64,000 nt of DNA from Calothrix sp. NIES-2100 (GTDB lineage: Bacteria; Cyanobacteriota; Cyanobacteriia; Cyanobacteriales; Nostocaceae): NCBI RefSeq assembly GCF_002368195.1, contig NZ_AP018178.1:6460645-6524644 (forward strand), read 5' to 3'. The position numbers and the translations under genes are program-made. The notes beneath the pieces were generated by a model. That model saw only the letters and a program-made list of their open reading frames with translations. It did not search any database and had not been told where the DNA came from. Positions 19,315-27,334 of the stretch are shown in pieces. Numbering within the stretch: position 1 is the first letter of the stretch; the number at the start of each line of letters is the position of its first letter.

Positions 19315-21336
19315 ATGACAACCCAAGTTGTTCAAGCTAAACCCTCAACAAATGCATTTACAGACTTTTTCCGATTTTGGAAAGATGTAGCAGCGATCGC
19401 CGGACCTTATTGGTATCCGACCAAGCCAGGAGACAGAGCATTTTCAGACGTTATTCGCGCCTGGGTAATGCTTATTTTCCTAATAATATTAATCCTTGCC
19501 CTTGTAGGAGCAAATACTTTTAATACTTTTATCCACCGCTATTTAATTGATGTCATTATTCAAGAGAAAGATTATTCTAAATTCACTTATACTATATCAA
19601 TTTACGCTGTTGGACTTGTATTTATAACGCTTTTAGTAGGATTTACTAGATTTATTAGAAAACAAATTGCTCTTGATTGGTATCAATGGCTCAACAATCA
19701 CATTTTAAATAAATATTTACATAAACGTGCTTATTATAAAATTAATTTTCAAGCAGATATTGATAATCCAGATCAACGTTTATCTCAAGAAATTGAACCT
19801 ATTACCAGTAGCGCTCTCAACTTTTCAGCTACTTTCTTAGAAAAACTACTGGAAATGTCGATTTTTCTAATAATTGTCTGGTCAATTTCCCAACAAGTAG
19901 CTATTGCTCTGCTTGCCTATACAATTGTAGGTAACTTGATTGCTGTTTATTTAAATCAAGAGTTTATTAAAATTAATCAGGCAGAACTAGAATCTAAAGC
20001 CGATTATAGTTATTCTCTAACTCATGTCCGCAATCACGCTGAGTCTATAGCCTTTTTTCAAGGGGAAGAACAGGAATTAAAAATAGTTGGCAAGCGATTT
20101 AGTAATCTTATCAAAAATATTAAAGACAAGGTTAATTGGGAGAGAACTCAAGCAATCTTTAATAGAGGATATCGTGCTGCTATCGAATTTTTCACGCTTT
20201 TAGTACTCGCACCTTTATTTATTAGAGGTGATATTGATTTTGGAGAAATTGGACAAGCTACTACAGCTTGCTATTTTTTTGCTGGTGCTGTAGAAGAATT
20301 AATAGCTGAATTTGGCATTTCCGGCAGATTTTCCAGTTATGTTGAACGTTTATCTGAGTTCTCAGATGCTTTAGAAGCAGTGGCAAAAGAACCCGAAGAT
20401 GTTAGTACTATTAAAACAATAGAAGAGAATCATTTCGCTTTTGAGCATGTTACCTTACAAACGCCAAACTATGAGCAGGTAATTGTTGAAAACTTGTCAT
20501 TGAACGTTCAGCCTGGAGAAGGTTTATTAATTGTAGGGCCTAGTGGTCGAGGTAAAAGTTCTTTATTAAGAGCGATCGCTGGTTTGTGGAACGCGGGAAC
20601 TGGTCGTCTAGTGCGTCCTCTCCTAAAAGAAGTCCTATTTTTACCCCAGCGTCCTTATATCATTTTGGGTACTTTGCGCGAACAGTTACTCTATCCTAAA
20701 ACTAATCGTCAAATGACCGACGCAGAACTTAAAGAAGTTTTGCGACAAGTTAATCTACAAAATTTACTAAGTCGAGTTGAAGGCTTTGATACTGAAGTTC
20801 CTTGGGAGAATATATTGTCATTAGGAGAACAACAACGCCTTGCTTTCGCACGCCTATTAGTTACTCATCCCAGGTTCACAATATTAGATGAAGCAACTAG
20901 TGCCTTAGATTTGAAAAATGAAGCAAGTTTATATCAACGGTTACAAGCAACGAAAACAACATTTATTAGTGTAGGGCATAGAGAAAGTCTATTTGATTAT
21001 CATCAATGGGTTTTGGAACTTTCACAAGATTCCAGTTGGCAACTTGTGACTGTGCAGGAATATCGAAATCAAAAAACAATTACCTCTAACTCTCCTGAAA
21101 CTACTGACATTACTATAGATGATTCTCCTAAGAGTGAAACACAAAGTCAATCAACAATATTAGCTCAGAAAACTACAACTGAAGGTTTTTCTCATAAGGA
21201 AATGAGCGAATTAACTTTATATTCCATTAATACTATTAGAAGTAAGGCAAGCAAAGGAGAATCGATCCCGGCCAGGGATGGCTTTACCTACCGTTATGAT
21301 AAAGATCCAAAAGTCTTGAAATGGGTTAGAGTCTAG
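19315..21336 (+). CDS. ABC transporter, permease-ATPase fusion (SbmA/BacA-YddA type, NosG-like exporter)
   Basis: A half-transporter of 673 residues with several membrane segments in the first 330 residues (first clear one at about 48-70) of the ABC_membrane_2 family, followed by an ATPase domain. Walker A is GPSGRGKS at 408-415, the signature is LSLGEQQRLAFA, and Walker B runs FTILDEATSALD. It would dimerise in the cytoplasmic membrane. Transporters of this type end nostopeptolide-like clusters, so export of the peptide product is inferred. The last 90 residues form an unusual tail: a Ser/Thr/Gln-rich linker, then about 50 residues with a helical, basic look (SHKEMSELTLYSINTIRSKA) that is not part of the ATPase fold. 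Confidence 0.88.
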   Translation: MTTQVVQAKPSTNAFTDFFRFWKDVAAIAGPYWYPTKPGDRAFSDVIRAWVMLIFLIILILALVGANTFNTFIHRYLIDVIIQEKDYSKFTYTISIYAVGLVFITLLVGFTRFIRKQIALDWYQWLNNHILNKYLHKRAYYKINFQADIDNPDQRLSQEIEPITSSALNFSATFLEKLLEMSIFLIIVWSISQQVAIALLAYTIVGNLIAVYLNQEFIKINQAELESKADYSYSLTHVRNHAESIAFFQGEEQELKIVGKRFSNLIKNIKDKVNWERTQAIFNRGYRAAIEFFTLLVLAPLFIRGDIDFGEIGQATTACYFFAGAVEELIAEFGISGRFSSYVERLSEFSDALEAVAKEPEDVSTIKTIEENHFAFEHVTLQTPNYEQVIVENLSLNVQPGEGLLIVGPSGRGKSSLLRAIAGLWNAGTGRLVRPLLKEVLFLPQRPYIILGTLREQLLYPKTNRQMTDAELKEVLRQVNLQNLLSRVEGFDTEVPWENILSLGEQQRLAFARLLVTHPRFTILDEATSALDLKNEASLYQRLQATKTTFISVGHRESLFDYHQWVLELSQDSSWQLVTVQEYRNQKTITSNSPETTDITIDDSPKSETQSQSTILAQKTTTEGFSHKEMSELTLYSINTIRSKASKGESIPARDGFTYRYDKDPKVLKWVRV

Positions 21337-21339
21337 CAG

Positions 21340-21371
21340 GCACTTATATTTGTGCTTTTACCCATAAGTGC
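21340..21371 (+). terminator. Hairpin after the ABC transporter gene
   Basis: GCACTTAT at 21340-21347 pairs with ATAAGTGC at 21364-21371, four bases after the transporter stop. It has no strong T-run, so termination is only likely. It lies at the junction of the + strand cluster and the convergent - strand kinase operon. Confidence 0.4.
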
Positions 21372-21496
21372 TTACTCAGATTATAGCTGAATAATCTTAC
21401 GCAAGTATCACAAGCAAAGGCAGAGAGTACGCTTTTTTTCAACACATAAGGCCCATATCCGAATGGCACTAAGATAAGATTCAAGCAGATGGGAAA

Positions 21497-23779
21497 TCAA
21501 GACATTACTTGTTGTAAAGTCAGCAATAATTCGTTGATAGTATAGGGTTTGGGCAAAAATGTGGTGACACCAGTGCTAGCTAAAGCTTCCATCTTCTGGC
21601 TAGAAATCAAGCCACTAGTGGCAATAATTTTCACATTCGGGTTGATTTTCTTTAATGTGCGGATGGCAGTTACACCATCGAGAGAAGGAAGCATCAAATC
21701 CATCAGGACAACGCTGACTTGATCCATGTGTTTAGCATAAACTGCGATCGCCTCAATGCCATCACTAGCGATAATGGTTTTGTAGTTATGTGTTTCTAGG
21801 GATGTTTGCGTAATCTCCTGAATCGCAGGTTCATCGTCTACAATCAAGATCATTTCTCCTTGTGCAGTTAGCACTTTTAATTCATCTACGCTATGTGTTT
21901 CTATACCTTCTGTTGCTGGTAAATATACTTGAAACCGCGTACCAGAATTTCTCTCGCTATACACGTTTACAAAACCACCGTGGCTTTTGACAATCCCCAG
22001 GACGGTAGACAGTCCTAATCCTGTACCTTGTCCCACCTCTTTGGTAGTGAAGAATGGCTCGAAAATTCTATCTAAATTTTCTTCAGGAATTCCCACACCA
22101 GTATCGCTGACAGTAATAACTATATATGGCCCAACTTTAGCTTCTAAGTTCATCCGGGCATAGTTCTCATCAATAAACAGATTTTTTGCAGAGATTGATA
22201 AACTACCACCATTGGGCATAGCATCACGAGCATTCACGCAGAGGTTCATTAACACCTGATGAATTTGCGTCCCATCTCCCAAAACTATCCACAAGTTTTG
22301 TGGGACATCGACAGAAACTTGAATAGATTTAGACAATGTCTCTTTTAAGACCTTGGACACTTCTATAATTAGATGTCTAATTTGCAGATTAATTCGTTTA
22401 CCTTCTACACCCCTAGCAAATGACAGTACCTGCTTGACTAAATCAGCACCACGTTTAGCGTTGATTTCCAGAATTTCTAACAAATGCTTAGTCCGCTGAT
22501 CTGCATCGGGAAATTTTAGCGGTAGTAGTTGCGCTCCTGCTAAAATCGGTGTCAGGATATTGTTCAGGTCATGGGCAATTCCGCTAGCTAAAGTGCCAAT
22601 ACTTTCCAATCTTTGGGCACGAAATAATTGTGCTTCTAGGCGTTTTTTCTCGGTAATATCTGTGTCAACAGTAAGTATTGATTTGGGTCTACCTTTTTCA
22701 TCACAAACCAAACTCCAACGGCTAGCAACTAAAATGTCTTTACCAGCTTTAGTAATTTTAGTTAGCTCACCCTCCCACTTACCTGTGCTGATGACGGTTA
22801 AAAGTGCGGCTTTAATTTCTAATGGTTGGTCATCATCATATAATATTTCGCTGGCGTTTTTGCCTTTCGCCTCTGCTGCTGACCAGCCATAAAGTTTTTC
22901 TGCACCTTGATTCCAAAAGAGAATTTTGTTTTGTAAATCTCGGACGAGAATCGCATCAGTAGCAATGTCTAGTAATGCGGCTTGTTCGCGAATTGTCTCA
23001 TCAGCTAACTTGCGCTGTTGTAAGGCGGCTTGCTGTTCGCTAATGTCAATGCAAGCACAAGTGATGCCAATAATTTGTTGTGACTCATTGCGCAATGGTT
23101 CTATAGTCAAGTCGTAATATTGAGTTCCTTTAGCGGTAGTAATAGATACTTCCTTTCTCGTACCCACACCAGTAACTAGTACGCCCAGTTTCAGCGCAGT
23201 CAAATATTGGGCACTTTCTAAGGAAATTAATTCAGAGTCACGTTTACCCAACATTTCTTCGACTGTTAAACCAAAAGCGGGATTATAAACCCAGGTGTAG
23301 CGTAATTCTTGGTCTTGGTTGAAGACAAAAATCGGGGAATTTTTTAAGGCTACGCGAAACCGTTCTTCACTTTGCCTGAGTGCGTCTTCTATGCGCTGAC
23401 GCTCAATAGCATAACGCATAGAGCGTACTAGCAAGTCGCCTGTTACTTGTCCCTTGACTAAATAATCTTGCGCGCCTTCCTGCATCGCCCTGAGGGCTAA
23501 ATTTTCATCAGCAATCCCCGTGAGGACAATAATCGGAGTTGATTTTACCTGATTGTGCGCTCTAATAAAGGTTTCTAATCCTTGACTATCTGGGAGAGAC
23601 AAATCCAAAAGCATGACATCAAAGTTTTCTTGCGCCAGATAGCTGAGTGCTTCGTCAAGCTGTTCAACAGGTTTTAACTCAATCACAGATGGAGTGACAT
23701 CCTGTAAAAATTCCTGTAACAAGAGGACATCACCGGGGTTATCTTCAACTAACAGGACTTTGATAATTTCACCTGTCAT
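21497..23779 (-). CDS. Hybrid sensor kinase: REC-PAS-PAS-HisKA-HATPase-REC
   Basis: A 760-residue cytoplasmic signalling protein with no membrane segments. Order: receiver (VLLVEDN start, VMLLDLSLP phospho-Asp), two PAS domains, HisKA with phospho-His at about 403 (SGIAHDLNN), HATPase (NLCVNARDAMPNGG, DTGVGI, GTGLGL) and a second receiver (VLMDLMLPSLDG). An ATG at 23818 would overlap the preceding gene. I choose 23779 (MTGEIIKVLLVED) because it begins five bases after the upstream stop and starts right at the receiver. It is the last gene of a three-gene operon with a kinase and an Rcp1-type regulator. The two receivers suggest a phosphorelay with several inputs. Confidence 0.93.
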   Translation of the reverse strand: MTGEIIKVLLVEDNPGDVLLLQEFLQDVTPSVIELKPVEQLDEALSYLAQENFDVMLLDLSLPDSQGLETFIRAHNQVKSTPIIVLTGIADENLALRAMQEGAQDYLVKGQVTGDLLVRSMRYAIERQRIEDALRQSEERFRVALKNSPIFVFNQDQELRYTWVYNPAFGLTVEEMLGKRDSELISLESAQYLTALKLGVLVTGVGTRKEVSITTAKGTQYYDLTIEPLRNESQQIIGITCACIDISEQQAALQQRKLADETIREQAALLDIATDAILVRDLQNKILFWNQGAEKLYGWSAAEAKGKNASEILYDDDQPLEIKAALLTVISTGKWEGELTKITKAGKDILVASRWSLVCDEKGRPKSILTVDTDITEKKRLEAQLFRAQRLESIGTLASGIAHDLNNILTPILAGAQLLPLKFPDADQRTKHLLEILEINAKRGADLVKQVLSFARGVEGKRINLQIRHLIIEVSKVLKETLSKSIQVSVDVPQNLWIVLGDGTQIHQVLMNLCVNARDAMPNGGSLSISAKNLFIDENYARMNLEAKVGPYIVITVSDTGVGIPEENLDRIFEPFFTTKEVGQGTGLGLSTVLGIVKSHGGFVNVYSERNSGTRFQVYLPATEGIETHSVDELKVLTAQGEMILIVDDEPAIQEITQTSLETHNYKTIIASDGIEAIAVYAKHMDQVSVVLMDLMLPSLDGVTAIRTLKKINPNVKIIATSGLISSQKMEALASTGVTTFLPKPYTINELLLTLQQVMS

Positions 23780-23784
23780 GTTAA

Positions 23785-24234
23785 TTACTCCGGTGGCAGT
23801 TTGACGATCGCAAACCAAAAGTTTTCTATAGAGCGGATAATTTTAACGAACTGATCGAAGTCAACTGGTTTAGTTATATAACAGTTGGCAGCTAAATTAT
23901 AGGCTTTGAGAATATCTTCTTCGGCTTGGGAAGTTGTCAGCACAACTACAGGAATTCTTTTGAGATTTGCGTCACCTTTGATTTCTGCTAGGACTTCCCG
24001 ACCATCTTTTTTTGGTAGGTTTAAATCAAGTAGCACAATATCGGGATGTGGTACTTTAGCATATTTATCTTGTTTCCGCAAGAAAGCCATAGCTTCTACC
24101 CCATCTTCAACGACATTCAAATTCACCGAGATTTTGCTATCTTCCAAGGCGATGCGCGTCAGTTGCGCATCGCCGGGATTGTCTTCTACTAACAACACCT
24201 CGATAGGCATAAACGCTGATCGATTGTTCACCAT
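23785..24234 (-). CDS. Single-domain response regulator, Rcp1 type
   Basis: A 149-residue stand-alone receiver. It has the acidic pair in LLVEDN, the phospho-acceptor Asp in IVLLDLNLP, Thr in VVVLTTS and Lys in ITKPVDF, and no output domain. The form matches Rcp1, the partner of cyanobacterial phytochrome Cph1, and related regulators that shuttle phosphate. Its ATG overlaps the stop of the upstream kinase (ATGGTGA), with AGGA upstream, so the two are translationally coupled and the kinase is its likely phosphodonor. Confidence 0.93.
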   Translation of the reverse strand: MVNNRSAFMPIEVLLVEDNPGDAQLTRIALEDSKISVNLNVVEDGVEAMAFLRKQDKYAKVPHPDIVLLDLNLPKKDGREVLAEIKGDANLKRIPVVVLTTSQAEEDILKAYNLAANCYITKPVDFDQFVKIIRSIENFWFAIVKLPPE

Positions 24235-27167
24235 TGCTTTCCTGTGTGATCTGGAATGGTAAAGTAGAAAATCGAGCCTTCACCCGGTTTCGACTCCATC
24301 CAGATGCGACCGCCGTGGCGTTCTATAATTTTCTTACAAATTGCCAGACCAATTCCAGTACCCGGATACTTACTTCGACTATGTAACCGCTGAAAGATGA
24401 CAAAAATTCTTTCAGCATACTGAGATTCTAAACCAATTCCATTATCGCGGACTGAGAACAACCATTCGTTTTCTACTGGGGTGAGATGGGAATTTTCTTG
24501 ATTTGATTCTAAAGTATTCCTAATGGCTGTAATGTGAATTTGAGGTGGTTCTTGCCGACGAAATTTAATGGCGTTGCCAATCAAGTTTTGCAATACTTGT
24601 ACTAATTGAGTAGTATCGGCTCTAACTTCGGGGAGAGCATCGCTGGTAATAACTGCATGACTTTCTTGGATGGCTATTTGCAAATTGGCGATCGCTCTGG
24701 CTAAAACTGTATTACAATCTACTAATTTAAAAGGTTGTGCCCTGGTACTGACGCGGGAATAATTCAACAAATCGTTGATTAAGGTTTGCATCCGCTGTGC
24801 CCCATCGACAGCGTAGCTAATGAACTCATCTGCACGAGCATCTAATTGATTTTTGTATCTTTGCTCTAATAGTTGTAAATAACTAATCACCATCCGCAAT
24901 GGCTCTTGCAAGTCATGGGAAGCAATATAAGCAAACTGTTCTAATTCGCCATTGGAACGAGCTAGTTCTTGAGAGTGGCGGGTTTCTTGCTCTAAGAGTT
25001 GTGCTTGGGATAGGGCTATACCAATTTGATTGGCTAGTTGTTGCAACAAATCTAGTTCAAAACTGTTCCACTCACGGGGATGATGACATTGATGGGCAAT
25101 CAATAAGCCCCAAATTCCATCCCTAATTAAAATTGGCACTACCAGGTTAGCTTGGACACCATGCTGTTGTAGGAATTCACGGTGGCATTCTCCAATATCA
25201 GCTTTGGCAACATCTGTAATTGCACTGACTCTGCCTTGACGATATTTTTCTAAGTAATCTTGTCCAAAGCAGGGTTCAAGAATATTCTGTGCTAGCATTA
25301 CAGAACAACCTGGTAACACAGCTTCTTGTACCACTGTTCCCGAACCATCTAGCCAAAGGCGAAAAATCAAAACTCGGTCAGCATGGAGTAATTTTTGAAT
25401 TTCATTTACCGTAGTTTGAAGAATATCATCTATTTGTAAAGATTCACGGATTTTCAAGGTAATTTCTGAAAACAATTGCGATCGCAGATTTTGCCGTTTG
25501 ATTTCTTCTTCTACTCGCTTGCGATCGTTAATATCGGTATGAGAACCTACCATGCGCACGACATTACCTGTACTATCCCACAGCGCCTGTCCCCGATCTA
25601 AAATCCATTTATAGCTGCCATCTTTGCATTGAACTCGATGCTCAGTGACGTAATAAGGCGTTTTCTTGTCAAAGTGATCCCGAATTTCTGCTAAGACCCA
25701 GTCTAAATCTTCCGGATGGACTCGTTTAGACCATTCATCGATATGATTGGCAATTTCATGATCTTCATAACCGAGCATTTCTTTCCAGCGAGTAGAAAAG
25801 AATACTTCATTAGTTTGCAGGTTCCAATCCCAAATACCATCATTATTACCTTGTAAGGCTAATTGCCAACGTTGTTCGCTCTCCTGTAATGCTTGTTCTG
25901 CTTGCTTGCGGGCGGTGATATCGAGTGTCACACCAATCATCCGCGTGGGATTACCATCATCATCGTATATTCCTACACCTCTGGCTAATACCCAATGAAT
26001 GCTACCATCAGGCCAAATATTGCGGTACTCTGCCTCATAATCGCTATCGGTTGCGAGAGCTTGTTGTACACAATCTTGCATGTAGGTGCGATCATCAGGA
26101 TGGATGCATTGTATTAATTTATCAAAGGTCAACTCAACTGACTCCGGCAGACCAAAGTTAGCTTTACATTGCTGAGATGAAGTTAACTCTCCTGTAGCTA
26201 AATTCAACTCCCAAGAGCCAAATTTAGCGGCTTGCAATGCTAATTTTAGTCGGCGATCGCTTTCTTTCAAAGCGGCTTCTACTTGTTTGCGTTCGGTAAT
26301 ATCTCGCGTAAAACACCGCGTATGGATAAACTTTCCCTCTTCCCAATACACATTTGAGTGAATCAGAACATAACGAATCGATCCATCCTTGCAACGTAAT
26401 CTGGCTTCATAATTATGTAAAGTTTCATTTCTCCTCAACCTTTGCAGAATGTCGTCGATCACATCTTGATCAACATGAAACTCAGTAATAGAGTGTCCGA
26501 TATACTCAGAACGGGTGTAGCCTAAAAGCTCAAGTTCTGCCTGATTTGCCCAAGCAATTGTGCCATCTGCCTCTACCCAGTGCATCCCGACAGTAGCATT
26601 TTCGACAAAATCTGTAAGTTCTTGCTGACTGCGCCGCAGTGCGGCTTCTACTTGTTTTTGTTCCTCGGAAACACGGGATAACTCAGCTAAGTTACGTCTT
26701 AGCTCTAATTGGTCGATTACCTGACGACCGAGAGCCTGAAGTGCTTCTACTTGTGTGTTGTTTAGTTCTCGTGGCACATGATCAATGACGCAGAGTGTGC
26801 CTAGCATATCACCTTTGGGAGTGACCAGCGGTACTCCTGCATAAAATCGCACAAATGGATAGGCGGCTACTATTGGATTTTTTGCTAACTCTGCATCAGC
26901 TAATGTATCCGCTACCACCACCATGTCCTGTTTCTGGAAGCAAAGGTAAGATAAACCCACATTTCGCGGCATTTCCCGTACATCCAGACCTAATTTCGCT
27001 TTAAACCACTGACGGTTTTCCGCAATGAAATTTACTAAAGCGATGGGAGTACCACAAATAAATGCAGCTAACTGGGCAATATCGTCGTAGGCTTTTTCTG
27101 GTTCTGTATCGAGAATTTGGTACTCGCGGAGGGCTTGGAGTCTTGCTAATTCGTCATTAGGGAACAT
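24228..27167 (-). CDS. Multi-sensor histidine kinase: GAF-PAS-PAS-PAS-GAF-HisKA-HATPase (possible bilin-binding GAF)
   Basis: A soluble kinase of 979 residues. Order: GAF (about 20-160), three PAS/PAC units (180-550), a second GAF (565-735), HisKA with His751 in ASHDLQEPLR, and HATPase (NLIGNAIKF, DNGIGL, GTGIGLAI). The second GAF resembles cyanobacteriochrome domains: CFGQDYLEKY, GRVSAI, then Cys661-His in GECHREFL, and VQANLVVPI followed by WGLLIAHQC. The Cys-His pair is at the position of the bilin-attaching Cys in such domains, so light sensing is possible but not shown. It is the first gene of an operon with an Rcp1-type regulator, as with phytochromes. A non-chromophore GAF that keeps Cys by descent is the alternative. 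Confidence 0.92.
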   Translation of the reverse strand: MFPNDELARLQALREYQILDTEPEKAYDDIAQLAAFICGTPIALVNFIAENRQWFKAKLGLDVREMPRNVGLSYLCFQKQDMVVVADTLADAELAKNPIVAAYPFVRFYAGVPLVTPKGDMLGTLCVIDHVPRELNNTQVEALQALGRQVIDQLELRRNLAELSRVSEEQKQVEAALRRSQQELTDFVENATVGMHWVEADGTIAWANQAELELLGYTRSEYIGHSITEFHVDQDVIDDILQRLRRNETLHNYEARLRCKDGSIRYVLIHSNVYWEEGKFIHTRCFTRDITERKQVEAALKESDRRLKLALQAAKFGSWELNLATGELTSSQQCKANFGLPESVELTFDKLIQCIHPDDRTYMQDCVQQALATDSDYEAEYRNIWPDGSIHWVLARGVGIYDDDGNPTRMIGVTLDITARKQAEQALQESEQRWQLALQGNNDGIWDWNLQTNEVFFSTRWKEMLGYEDHEIANHIDEWSKRVHPEDLDWVLAEIRDHFDKKTPYYVTEHRVQCKDGSYKWILDRGQALWDSTGNVVRMVGSHTDINDRKRVEEEIKRQNLRSQLFSEITLKIRESLQIDDILQTTVNEIQKLLHADRVLIFRLWLDGSGTVVQEAVLPGCSVMLAQNILEPCFGQDYLEKYRQGRVSAITDVAKADIGECHREFLQQHGVQANLVVPILIRDGIWGLLIAHQCHHPREWNSFELDLLQQLANQIGIALSQAQLLEQETRHSQELARSNGELEQFAYIASHDLQEPLRMVISYLQLLEQRYKNQLDARADEFISYAVDGAQRMQTLINDLLNYSRVSTRAQPFKLVDCNTVLARAIANLQIAIQESHAVITSDALPEVRADTTQLVQVLQNLIGNAIKFRRQEPPQIHITAIRNTLESNQENSHLTPVENEWLFSVRDNGIGLESQYAERIFVIFQRLHSRSKYPGTGIGLAICKKIIERHGGRIWMESKPGEGSIFYFTIPDHTGKQW

Positions 27168-27334
27168 GAGGGGAACCAGGGCTAGGGACTAGGGGTTAGG
27201 GGAACTAGGGATTTTTATCTCTTAATTGTGGGTGCGTTTGCTTGTGGGGATCTAATTTCTCAAGATTGTGCGATCGCATCGGCTCCGGTAGGATTTGAAT
27301 GCAGACTCCCCTTGAATAGGCTGACATTGATCCT

